Shown piece after piece: positions 35,322 to 43,429 of a stretch of DNA of 64,000 nucleotides. The stretch spans positions 496,001-560,000 of the forward strand of contig NZ_VFNL01000001.1 of NCBI RefSeq assembly GCF_006715565.1, written 5' to 3'. The stretch's first letter is position 1. Each line of letters opens with the position of its first letter. The position numbers and the translations under genes are program-made. The DNA comes from Microbacterium sp. SLBN-154. Lineage in GTDB: Bacteria; Actinomycetota; Actinomycetes; Actinomycetales; Microbacteriaceae. Below the pieces are notes generated by a model. The model was given only the letters and a program-made list of their open reading frames with translations. It was not told the origin of the DNA and ran no database searches.

Positions 35322-35982
35322 CGGCCGCGTTTCACGTGAAACCACGGCAGCGGTAGAGGCCGAGCCGGCGGTTGCTGCGACGCTGTTCGGTAACGCGAGC
35401 GCCGTTGATCAGGCGCGGCGCTTCACGCGTGCTCTGGCGGAGCAGGGTGAGGAGCGCGGTCTGATCGGTCCGCTGGAACTCCCCCGCCTCTGGACACGTC
35501 ATGTTTTGAACAGTGTGATCGCCGCACCGCTGTTCCCTGTCGGGCGAGTGGGCGATGTCGGTTCCGGTGCAGGACTCCCGGGAATCGTGTTGGCAATCGC
35601 GCGCCCCGATGTGCAGTGGGTGCTCATCGAACCGATGGAGCGCCGTGTTGCATGGCTGTCGGAGCAGGTCGATGCGCTCGGGCTTTCGAACGTCGAGATC
35701 GTGCGAGCCCGCGCCGAAGAGTGGTCCGAGGGCGCGGTTCTCGATGCGGTAACGGCTCGCGCAGTCAGTGCCCTCCGAACTCTGCTGCCGTTGACTGCGC
35801 CTCTCGTACGCAACGGTGGCGAGCTGATCTTCCTCAAAGGGCAGAACGCGCAGGCGGAGATCGACGCGGCAGCGAAGCAGCTGCGCACGTTCAACGTGGT
35901 CGACACGCGCGTCGAGCTCCTGGGCGAGGGCGTGGTCGCCGAACCCACCCGCGCACTCCGCGGTCGCATCGCCCGCCGCTAG
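35314..35982 (+). CDS. rsmG: 16S rRNA (guanine527-N7) methyltransferase RsmG
   Basis: 222 residues from GTG 35314, overlapping the jag stop by eight bases. SAM-binding motif VGDVGSGAGLPGIVLAIARPD; family stretches RLWTRHVLNS and VTARAVSALRTLLPL. It methylates G527 of 16S rRNA; loss gives low-level streptomycin resistance in many bacteria. A perfect parS site lies inside codons 5-10 of the gene and encodes part of RVSRETT, so parS is conserved within protein-coding DNA here. Confidence 0.95.
   Translation: MADGRVSRETTAAVEAEPAVAATLFGNASAVDQARRFTRALAEQGEERGLIGPLELPRLWTRHVLNSVIAAPLFPVGRVGDVGSGAGLPGIVLAIARPDVQWVLIEPMERRVAWLSEQVDALGLSNVEIVRARAEEWSEGAVLDAVTARAVSALRTLLPLTAPLVRNGGELIFLKGQNAQAEIDAAAKQLRTFNVVDTRVELLGEGVVAEPTRALRGRIARR
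35329..35342. promoter_or_regulatory. parS: parS site 1, inside rsmG
   Basis: GTTTCACGTGAAAC, a perfect 14-bp palindrome identical to the ParB-binding core. Confidence 0.95.
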
Positions 35983-36706
35983 CTTCGCCGGCCCCTGCGA
36001 TCGAGTGGCGCCGAAGGCGGGTATCGAGGCCGCACCGTTTAGGGCGGTGACTCGTTGTTCTCGTCGTGGTCGCGGGTACGCTGCGGACAGCTTCCGGTGA
36101 TCAAGGATCGCGGCGCTCGCGTATCGAGTTCACTCTCCCGTCGCGGTGGTTGATGATCCAGTGTCGGTCTTCTGAATATGGAGCCGTTCGCGTCCGGGTG
36201 ATCGAGTAGCGTCCCGGGCCCTCATCGAGGTCCCGCGCGTGAGGTGGCCCCGGACCACGATTCTCCCTGCCCATACGCGTTGAAGCCGCGATCACCCACA
36301 CCCGCGCCTCAACGCGAAATCTCTACACGGCGTGTAACAACGATCGTCGTGTGACGCAGGTGGAGATCCTCGAGCACAGCGAGCGGTCAACAACCCAGAA
36401 CCGTGGAGTTTCACTTCGCTGTTCACGCAGACACGACCGCTCATCCGTCTCCTGTACACGGAGGACCTCGCGAAGGTCGCCGATGCTTTCAGACGCGGGA
36501 CGCACGTGAATGCATAGGTTTCGGCGGAACGCCTTGTGCTCACGTATGGATAACAGGCGCAGTTGAGACGACCGAACCGCACGTCCGCTCGAGCGCGGTG
36601 ATGCCTCTTCGCCCGATATCGCCGATTTGCGTCCGACAGATCGGAAGGGATCGGCGCGGGCCGGCCATCTGCGACGTCCTCGGATCGTCCTGCTCCACAA
36701 AGAGGC

Positions 36707-36720
36707 GTTTCACGTGAAAC
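36707..36720. promoter_or_regulatory. parS: parS site 2
   Basis: Perfect GTTTCACGTGAAAC core in non-coding DNA, 41 bases before the next site. Confidence 0.95.
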
Positions 36721-36747
36721 TGATATCCGAAGCGCCGGCCGCACGGT

Positions 36748-36761
36748 GTTTCACGTGAAAC
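36748..36761. promoter_or_regulatory. parS: parS site 3
   Basis: Perfect GTTTCACGTGAAAC core in non-coding DNA, preceded by T. Confidence 0.95.
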
Positions 36762-37002
36762 GCCCGAGGGAGGCCTGCCGATTTGAGGCGCGAGCGTTTG
36801 AGCCCTAAGTGGGAGTTTGATTCGTGCGACGACTCTGGAGGAAGACCTCTCGATTCACTGACCGTGGAAGCCGCGCGGACAGCAACGGGCACACGCGGAG
36901 GTCGAGTTCACCTCGACGTGCATCTCGGTGACGCGCGCGGCCAGCAGACAGCTCGATGAAGGCCAGTCATGCCGCGAGCCTTCAGTCGTCGCGAGCAGTC
37001 CA

Positions 37003-37016
37003 GTTTCACGTGAAAC
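37003..37016. promoter_or_regulatory. parS: parS site 4
   Basis: Perfect GTTTCACGTGAAAC core in non-coding DNA. Confidence 0.95.
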
Positions 37017-37167
37017 GTCGAAAGGGTCAACCGTTCGACAGATCGAGCACGGATCTAAGCTCCGGCCGTCAGGGTGCGACGCCGTCGCCAACGTGGGGCC
37101 GTCTCTCGAGCGGCGTCGCTCGATGTCGGCTGGGTGGGGTCGAGGCCACTCTGCGCGGACGCGCCGC

Positions 37168-37181
37168 GTTTCACGTGAAAC
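37168..37181. promoter_or_regulatory. parS: parS site 5
   Basis: Perfect GTTTCACGTGAAAC core in non-coding DNA, followed by A. Confidence 0.95.
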
Positions 37182-37368
37182 ATCGGGCGCAGTGACCGTT
37201 ATTTATCGCGCGTCAGAGCCGCGGCCACGGAAACGCGACGTTGTGCCGCTCCTTCATCACCGGCGAAAGTCGATCCCCGCCGTAGAGTTGGATGCCGGCT
37301 ACCGGAAATGACCGCTCGAGTTGGGAACACGGCTTATACCGTCGACTCGACTAACGAACGCGGCCGAA

Positions 37369-37384
37369 TGTTTCACGTGAAACA
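37369..37384. promoter_or_regulatory. parS: parS site 6, full 16-bp form
   Basis: TGTTTCACGTGAAACA, the complete 16-bp consensus. Confidence 0.97.
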
Positions 37385-37697
37385 GGGTGCGCATCTGAAT
37401 AGGTGGCGGGAATCGCCCGGTGCTGGCCCCACGAGACGCTTCTCCCTCCTCCGCGATTACGCGTGACGGCGTCCTATCGGGTTGCGCTTGAGGAGACCGA
37501 TGTCGATACGCCGTCTCGACGCATACTCGACCATGGAAATGCGACGCCTGAGGGAGGCAAGCGCAGGTGTGCGATGGTCTCGGTACGGCGGACGCGGCGC
37601 CTGCCCGAGCACCGGTACGGCGTTGAGTCACGATCACTCGAGATCTGGGCTCGATACGGCGACTGCGCCGCTCAACTCCGCCGCCAGCGCAGGCCGA

Positions 37698-37713
37698 TGT
37701 TTCACGTGAAACA
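37698..37713. promoter_or_regulatory. parS: parS site 7, full 16-bp form
   Basis: TGTTTCACGTGAAACA, complete consensus, ~95 bases before the parA start; ParB bound here could affect parAB expression. Confidence 0.97.
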
Positions 37714-37790
37714 GAGTTGAGGTCGCTTCTGACGCGGGCCGGGTGTCGCTGTGACGCGGTGGGGTGTCAGGGGATGTCCGGTGGGGCGAT

Positions 37791-37796
37791 TAGAGT
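37791..37796 (+). promoter_or_regulatory. Candidate parA -10 box TAGAGT
   Basis: Ends ten bases before ATG 37807 and seven before an in-frame GTG at 37804, which would allow a leaderless or nearly leaderless transcript. Confidence 0.4.
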
Positions 37797-37806
37797 GGAA
37801 CGAGTG

Positions 37807-38766
37807 ATGAACGAAGCGAGCGGAGCGTTTCACGTGGAACACGCCGAGAACCGGACGCCCGCAGCATCCGTCACTCTTGACGACACACCCCTCGCACGAG
37901 AGCTCGCGGACCTCACAGCCCGACGCCGACGACTCGAGAATATCGACGTCCACTTCTCAGGGAAGACCCGTGTCTTCACGGTCGCGAACCAAAAGGGTGG
38001 CGTCGGGAAGACGACGACGACGGTCAACCTCGCCGCCGCGCTCGCGTCTCTCGGCGCACGCGTCCTTGTCATCGACCTCGACCCACAGGGAAACGCCTCC
38101 ACGGCGCTTGGTGTCCCGCACGACGCCGACACGCCGAGCATCTACGACGTCCTCATTGACGACTTCCCCCTCGCGGACATCATCCAGACCAGCCCCGAGT
38201 CCGACAACCTGCTCTGCGCACCGAGTACGATCCACCTGGCCGGTGCCGAGATCGAGCTGGTATCCCAAGTCGCCCGGGAGCATAGGCTCCGCACAGCCGT
38301 CGATGACTTCCTCGCCACGACGACCGAACACCTCGACTTCGTCCTGATCGACTGCCCTCCCTCACTCGGATTGCTGACGATCAACGCCTTCGCGGCCGGC
38401 CACGAGCTCTTGATCCCCATCCAGTGCGAGTACTACGCGCTCGAAGGTCTGAGCCAGCTGCTCGGCACGGTGAGGATGATCCAGAAGCACCTGAATCCGC
38501 GACTTCACCTTTCGACCATCATGCTGACGATGTACGACGGGCGCACCCGGCTCGCCCAGCAGGTCGCCGAGGAAGTACGGCAACACTTCCCGAAGGAGGT
38601 GCTGCAGACGGTGATCCCGCGCTCTGTCCGCGTGTCGGAGGCTCCGAGCTTCGGTCAGACCGTCATCGCCTACGACGGCCAGTCCGCGGGCGCCGTCGCG
38701 TACCGCGAAGCAGCGGTGGAGGTCCTCCGCCGCGAAAGCACCACCCAGCATGAAGGAGACGCCTGA
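37807..38766 (+). CDS. parA: Chromosome partitioning ATPase ParA (Soj)
   Basis: 319 residues from ATG 37807; the frame extends upstream into the parS region. Deviant Walker A KGGVGKTTTT (63-72), the switch VLIDLDPQGNAST and LIDCPPSLGLLT. A ~50-residue N-terminal extension precedes the ATPase. ParA dimers on the nucleoid pull ParB-parS complexes apart. Codons ~7-12 carry a one-mismatch parS. The stop shares one base with the parB start (TGATG). Confidence 0.97.
   Translation: MNEASGAFHVEHAENRTPAASVTLDDTPLARELADLTARRRRLENIDVHFSGKTRVFTVANQKGGVGKTTTTVNLAAALASLGARVLVIDLDPQGNASTALGVPHDADTPSIYDVLIDDFPLADIIQTSPESDNLLCAPSTIHLAGAEIELVSQVAREHRLRTAVDDFLATTTEHLDFVLIDCPPSLGLLTINAFAAGHELLIPIQCEYYALEGLSQLLGTVRMIQKHLNPRLHLSTIMLTMYDGRTRLAQQVAEEVRQHFPKEVLQTVIPRSVRVSEAPSFGQTVIAYDGQSAGAVAYREAAVEVLRRESTTQHEGDA
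37827..37840. promoter_or_regulatory. parS: Degenerate parS site 8, inside parA
   Basis: GTTTCACGTGGAAC differs from the core at one position, where it encodes Val-Glu of FHVEH. Confidence 0.7.
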
Positions 38767-39803
38767 TGGCGAAGCGCACAGGACTCGGACGCGGCATCGG
38801 CGCGCTGATCCCCACCAGTGAACCCAGCGAGTCGCGGCCCGCCGACGTCTTCTTCGCCCGCAGCGCCGTCGCTGTCGAAGAACGCCCGGAGGATACCCGA
38901 GACGCTGCACCGGACGCTGACTCGGCTGCGGCCTCAGCGAGCGGCGGCGCTTCGCCGGCCGCGTCGAACGACGAAACCGTGGATCTCGTCGCCGTGCCCG
39001 GTGCGCGCCTCGTACAGGTCGACCCGCACGCGATCGTGCCGAACCCCCGGCAGCCGCGCACGCACTTCGATGCGGACGACCTGGCCGAGCTCGTGCACAG
39101 CGTTCGCGAGTTCGGCGTCCTCCAGCCGGTCGTCGTCCGCGACCTCGGCGACGGCTCGTACGAACTCATCATGGGGGAGCGCCGCACGCGCGCAGCGCGC
39201 GAGGCAGGACTCGCCACCATTCCCGCGGTGGTCCGCGACACATCCGATGAACACCTGCTCCGCGACGCGCTACTGGAGAACCTGCACCGCTCGCAGCTGA
39301 ATCCGCTCGAAGAAGCGTCCGCATACCAGCAGCTCCTCGAGGACTTCGGCATCACCCAGGAGGAGCTCGCAGCCCGTATCGGCCGGTCGCGTCCCCAGAT
39401 CAGCAACACCATCCGTTTGCTCAAGCTGCCCGTCCCTGTCCAGCAGCGCGTGGCCGCGGGAGTGCTGAGCGCCGGGCATGCCCGTGCCATCCTGTCGCTC
39501 GCCGACGATGACGCGATGCAGCGCCTCGCCGACAAGATCGTGAACGAGGACCTGTCGGTCCGCGCGGCGGAGTCGGCCGCGAAGCTGACGGATGCCGGTC
39601 TGATCCGCACCTCCCGCCCGAAGGCCGGCGCACGCCGCGGCCATCTCGACGAGCTGGCGGAACGGCTCGGGGATCGCCTGAACACCCGCGTGAAGATTTC
39701 GCTGACCGCGCGAAAAGGCCAGATCAGCATTGATTTCGCCAGCATCCAGGATCTGAACCGGATCCTCGGCGAATTGGGCGAGAACGGCTACGGCGACAGC
39801 TGA
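38766..39803 (+). CDS. parB: Chromosome partitioning protein ParB (Spo0J)
   Basis: 345 residues. The N-terminus KRTGLGRGIGALIP is the ParA-contact motif. A ~50-residue acidic Ala-rich linker precedes the CTP-binding ParB/Srx domain with GERRTRAAREAG (137-148). The helix-turn-helix TQEELAARIGRSRPQISNTIRLLKLP reads parS. The C-terminal dimerisation part ends LNRILGELGENGYGDS. It loads at the parS sites just upstream and spreads as a CTP-dependent clamp. Confidence 0.97.
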   Translation: MAKRTGLGRGIGALIPTSEPSESRPADVFFARSAVAVEERPEDTRDAAPDADSAAASASGGASPAASNDETVDLVAVPGARLVQVDPHAIVPNPRQPRTHFDADDLAELVHSVREFGVLQPVVVRDLGDGSYELIMGERRTRAAREAGLATIPAVVRDTSDEHLLRDALLENLHRSQLNPLEEASAYQQLLEDFGITQEELAARIGRSRPQISNTIRLLKLPVPVQQRVAAGVLSAGHARAILSLADDDAMQRLADKIVNEDLSVRAAESAAKLTDAGLIRTSRPKAGARRGHLDELAERLGDRLNTRVKISLTARKGQISIDFASIQDLNRILGELGENGYGDS

Positions 39804-39849
39804 GTCCACAACCTCGGACTGGGATGAGCCGAGTGTCAGGGAGGGCACG

Positions 39850-39855
39850 TACGCT
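39850..39855 (+). promoter_or_regulatory. -10 box TACGCT, leaderless type
   Basis: TACGCT, then GGTTGG, then the GTG start at 39862. Confidence 0.5.
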
Positions 39856-39861
39856 GGTTGG

Positions 39862-40209
39862 GTGACATCTCACGACCGCTCACCACGCCGCCGTGCCAGC
39901 CTCGAACTCTTGCGCGCGGAAGCTTCGGACGAGCTGTCGGTGATCGTCACCGAACGACTCCGTGCGGGTGAGGACCCATGGGACTTCATGGAGGATCTTC
40001 CGACGGTCGACGAACTCGTCGTCTTCACTCTCCGCGCCGAGCACATCGAAGCCAACGGCGGGGTTCGTCTGACCGCGTCACGCCACTACCGGGTTCTCCG
40101 GCAGATCGCCTTGGACTATCCGCCGCTCACCCGGGCCGTCTGGCGTCTCCTGGGGACCGACACTCCCTATCGCCGCTGGGATGCTTCGGTTCAGGCTGAC
40201 GCCTCGTGA
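39862..40209 (+). CDS. Conserved protein of unknown function downstream of parB
   Basis: 115 residues from GTG 39862. The protein is soluble, mixed alpha/beta, with no known motif; notable stretches are ERLRAGEDPWDFMEDLPTVDELVVFTLRAE and RHYRVLRQIALDYPPLTRAVWRLLGTDTPYRRW. It has its own -10 box six bases upstream, so it is probably a separate leaderless transcript and not part of parAB. It ends at a shared bidirectional terminator. Confidence 0.75.
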   Translation: MTSHDRSPRRRASLELLRAEASDELSVIVTERLRAGEDPWDFMEDLPTVDELVVFTLRAEHIEANGGVRLTASRHYRVLRQIALDYPPLTRAVWRLLGTDTPYRRWDASVQADAS

Positions 40210-40268
40210 GCCCACAACCCACTCGTCACTGCTTCATGCCGCTCGCGGCATAGACCGGGCGAGACGAC

Positions 40269-40304
40269 GAAAGCCCCGATCCGCGAGGTGGGATCGGGGC
40301 TTTC
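40269..40304. terminator. Bidirectional terminator between convergent genes
   Basis: Perfect 14-bp arms (GAAAGCCCCGATCC and complement) with an eight-base loop; AAAG/CTTT at the stem base gives short U-runs in both directions. Serves the parB-downstream gene and trxA. Confidence 0.85.
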
Positions 40305-40315
40305 GTGCGAAGACG

Positions 40316-40639
40316 TCAGGACAGGTAGGACGCCAGGTCCTGCTCGAGCGCGAACTTCGGCTTGGCACCGATGATCGTCTTCTCGACCTCGCCCTTGTTG
40401 AAGACCTTCATCGCCGGGATCGACGTGATCTGGTACTTCATCGCGAGATCGGGGTTCTCGTCGACGTTGAGCTTCAGAACCGTGATCTTCTCGGGGTTCT
40501 CGGCCTGGATCTGGTCCAGAACAGGCGAGACCATGCGACACGGTCCGCACCACTCGGCCCAGAAGTCGACGAGCACGGGGCCGTCGGCCTTCAGGACATC
40601 CTGCTCGAACGTGGCGGAGGTGGTGGCCTTCGCGGTCAT
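40316..40639 (-). CDS. trxA: Thioredoxin
   Basis: 107 residues with the active site WCGPC (Cys31 and Cys34) and the cis-proline loop ITSIPAM. It reduces protein disulfides using electrons from the reductase encoded just upstream (84 bases). Ends KFALEQDLASYLS, as usual. Confidence 0.97.
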   Translation of the reverse strand: MTAKATTSATFEQDVLKADGPVLVDFWAEWCGPCRMVSPVLDQIQAENPEKITVLKLNVDENPDLAMKYQITSIPAMKVFNKGEVEKTIIGAKPKFALEQDLASYLS

Positions 40640-40723
40640 AGCTGTCTCCTTCGTTTCAAGTCCAACTGTGTGGTCAACGCTCTCAGGCGCTGCGATGTTC
40701 CCGGGGGTGTGCGCCGTCGCGCC

Positions 40724-41710
40724 TCACGCGGCGTTGACGCCGGGCAGGTTGTCGATCTCCGCGACGTCGGGTGCCGGCTCACCGGCCTCGCCGAGAGCAG
40801 CGAGGTAGTGCTCCACATCCAGTGCCGCGACCGTGCCACTGCCGGCCGCGGTGACGGCCTGGCGGTAGGTCGGGTCGATGACGTCCCCCGCGGCGAAGAC
40901 GCCCGGCACCGAGGTGCGCGAGGAGCGGCCGTCGACCCACACGGTGCCCGCATCGGTGAGGTCGAGCTTGCCGTGCACGAGGTGCACGCGCGGGTCGTAC
41001 CCGATGGCGACGAAGATCCCGTCGAGCGCGAGCTCACGACGCGACCCGTCGACCGTCGACTCGAGGACCAGACCGGTGACGGCCTCCTCGCCGAGGATGT
41101 CGACGACCTCGCTGTTCCAGACGAACTCGATCTTGTCGCTCTTGAACGCGCGCTCCTGCATGATCTTCGAGGCGCGCAGCTCGTCGCGGCGGTGGATGAC
41201 GTAGACCTTCGAGGCGAACTTCGTCAGGAACGTGGCCTCTTCCATGGCCGAGTCGCCACCGCCGACGACAGCGATGACGCGCTCACGGAAGAAGAAGCCG
41301 TCGCAGGTGGCGCAGTACGACACACCCCGGCCCGACAGGCGCGACTCGCCCTCGATACCGATCTTGCGCGGGGCCGATCCGGTCGCGAAGACGATCGACT
41401 CCGCCTCGTGCGAGGCTCCGCTTCCCAGGGTGACGCGCTTGACGTCGCCGTCGAGCTCGAGCGACACGACGTCGTCGTAGACGACCTCAGCGCCGAACTT
41501 CTCGGCCTGCTCCTGCATCTTGGCCATGAGCTCGGGGCCCTGGATGCCCTCGGGGAACCCGGGGAAATTCTCCACCTCGGTGGTGTTCATCAGCTCACCG
41601 CCCGCCTCGACCGAGCTGGCGATGACGAGGGGTTCGAGGTTGGCCCGGGCCGCGTAGATGGCCGCCGTGTAGCCGGCGGGGCCCGATCCGATGATGATGA
41701 CGTGACGCAC
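40724..41710 (-). CDS. trxB: Thioredoxin reductase
   Basis: 328 residues. FAD-binding GSGPAGYTAAIYAARA at the N-terminus, redox pair CATC (133-136) and NADPH-binding VVGGGDSAMEEA. It passes electrons from NADPH to thioredoxin. The GTG start has GGGG upstream. The trxB-trxA pair near parAB and murJ is the common actinobacterial order. Confidence 0.97.
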   Translation of the reverse strand: MRHVIIIGSGPAGYTAAIYAARANLEPLVIASSVEAGGELMNTTEVENFPGFPEGIQGPELMAKMQEQAEKFGAEVVYDDVVSLELDGDVKRVTLGSGASHEAESIVFATGSAPRKIGIEGESRLSGRGVSYCATCDGFFFRERVIAVVGGGDSAMEEATFLTKFASKVYVIHRRDELRASKIMQERAFKSDKIEFVWNSEVVDILGEEAVTGLVLESTVDGSRRELALDGIFVAIGYDPRVHLVHGKLDLTDAGTVWVDGRSSRTSVPGVFAAGDVIDPTYRQAVTAAGSGTVAALDVEHYLAALGEAGEPAPDVAEIDNLPGVNAA

Positions 41711-41809
41711 GACGCGCCCCTTTCGATTGCTTCCGGGGTTCTCAACACATGGTAGACGCCCGACATTCCACAGCCGGGAGGTGAACGACAGGTAGCGCGG
41801 CTGCTCGGC

Positions 41810-43429
41810 TCAGCGCCGGCCGGGCAGGAACCGTCGCACCATTCCCAGCGCCGGCGTCAGCTCCGGCGCGCGCAGAAGCGCGAGCACCCCGACGTACACG
41901 CCCAGCACCACGACGCCGATCACCACGGTGCCGAGAGCACCGAGGAAGCGGTCGGACACCGTCCAGCCGTCGACCCCGCCGAAGAGCAGGAACACGCCCC
42001 AGCCGACGGCCGCCGCGGGAAGGGCGGCGAGAGCGAAACGGCCGAGCGACAGCATCCATCCCCGCACGTGGATGTCTCCGACTCGTCGCCGCAGCAGCAG
42101 CGTCGCGATGATCACCTGCACGAGGCTCGCGAACGACTGTCCGAGGGCGACGGCAGCCGCGAGACTTTCGAGGGGGAGGATGCCGGCCTGCTGCGCCGCA
42201 CCCGCTGCCCACGCCGTCGCGACCACGACCCCGCACTGGAACAGGGTGAAGAAGAACGGCGTGCGGGTGTCGTTGTAGGCATAGAAGGTGCGCTGGATGG
42301 TGAACAGCACCGCGAGGGGTACCAGCCCGACGAGATAGGCCAGCAGCACCCAGGCCGCCTCGACGGCGTCGCCGGAGGAATTGGTAAAGATCCGGGACGC
42401 GGGCACGGCGGCGACCGCGACGGCAGCCGTTGCCACCACGATGAAGAAGCCGAGGGTGCGGATGCTGCGCCCGACGTCGGCGCGCACCTCGGCCTCGCGG
42501 CCTGCGGCCGCATGCTCGCTGAGCTGGGTGAAGTACGGCGTCCCGATCGAGATGACGATGATCGAGTACGGGAGCATGAAGATCAGCCACGCGTTGGCCA
42601 TGACGGTCAGCGACGCCCCGTCACCCGACGCCTCGGAGACCACGCGGGTCTGCACGAGACCGGCGAGCTGCCCCGCGAGCACCATGAGGAAGGTCCAGCC
42701 CGCAAGGCGTCCGACCTGACCGAGGCCGACGCCGCGCCAGACGAAGTCGGGCCGGACCCGGATTCCGGTGCGCCGCCAGAACGCCAGCAGCAGCACCGCC
42801 TGCACGACGATGCCGAGGGTGGCGGTGCCGCCGAGGACGGCCACGCGCGTGGCATCCCACTGGCTCACGAGCGTCAGATCGGAGCCGAACACGGCGATGA
42901 AGACGCCGAACCCGATGATCGAGATGATGTTGTTGACGATCGGTGCCCACGTGAACGGCCCGAACACGCGGCGGGCGTTGAGGGTCTCGCCGACGAGCGC
43001 GTACAGGCCGTAGAAGAAGATCTGCGGCAGACACCAGTAGGCGAAGGCCGTGGCGAGGGCGAGCTGGTCGGCGGTGAAGCCGTCGGCGTAGAGCGCGATC
43101 AGCCACGGTGCGACGAGGAGGGCGATCGCCGTGGTGAGGAGGAGCACGACGGTGCCGAGGGTGAACAGCTTGGAGATGAAGCGCTGCCCGCCGTCGGTGT
43201 CGGTGCTGGCGCGGACGATCTGCGGGACGATCACGGCGGTGAGGATGCCGGTGGAGATGATCGCGTAGATGTTGTTCGGGAGCTGGTTGGCGATCGTGAA
43301 GGCGTCGGCGGCGCGGCTGCCGACCGAGCCGATCGCGGCGACGAGCACGATGGTGCGGAGGAGCCCCGTCACGCGGGAGACGATCGTTCCCGCTCCGATG
43401 AGGACGCTCGCGCGCCCGATGCCGCTCAC
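41810..43429 (-). CDS. murJ: Lipid II flippase MurJ
   Basis: 539 residues starting at GTG 43429, overlapping the stop of the DUF6049 gene (GTGA). About 14 membrane helices. Family motifs: GTIVSRVTGLLRTIVLVAAIG near the start, QLPNNIYAI and QRTFYAYNDTRTPFFFTL. It flips lipid II across the membrane. The mycobacterial protein carries a cytoplasmic pseudokinase and an outer domain; this one lacks both, ending soon after the last helix. Any FhaA-linked regulation would need another partner. Confidence 0.94.
   Translation of the reverse strand: MSGIGRASVLIGAGTIVSRVTGLLRTIVLVAAIGSVGSRAADAFTIANQLPNNIYAIISTGILTAVIVPQIVRASTDTDGGQRFISKLFTLGTVVLLLTTAIALLVAPWLIALYADGFTADQLALATAFAYWCLPQIFFYGLYALVGETLNARRVFGPFTWAPIVNNIISIIGFGVFIAVFGSDLTLVSQWDATRVAVLGGTATLGIVVQAVLLLAFWRRTGIRVRPDFVWRGVGLGQVGRLAGWTFLMVLAGQLAGLVQTRVVSEASGDGASLTVMANAWLIFMLPYSIIVISIGTPYFTQLSEHAAAGREAEVRADVGRSIRTLGFFIVVATAAVAVAAVPASRIFTNSSGDAVEAAWVLLAYLVGLVPLAVLFTIQRTFYAYNDTRTPFFFTLFQCGVVVATAWAAGAAQQAGILPLESLAAAVALGQSFASLVQVIIATLLLRRRVGDIHVRGWMLSLGRFALAALPAAAVGWGVFLLFGGVDGWTVSDRFLGALGTVVIGVVVLGVYVGVLALLRAPELTPALGMVRRFLPGRR

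Larger units (their letters stand above)
35983..37806. other. 1.8-kb gene-free centromere region with six parS sites
   Basis: Open frames here are short, overlap on both strands and look like no protein. Base composition is less GC-rich than the flanks. Six perfect parS sites lie in it, at 36707, 36748, 37003, 37168, 37370 and 37699. Apart from these no repeats or RNA genes are obvious. The right end holds the parA promoter region. It is the longest non-coding stretch of the window. Confidence 0.8.

Noticed and set aside
36292..37720. Several 75-150-residue frames in the parS region
   Set aside because: They overlap on both strands, show no motif and no ribosome-binding site, and use codons unlike the neighbours.
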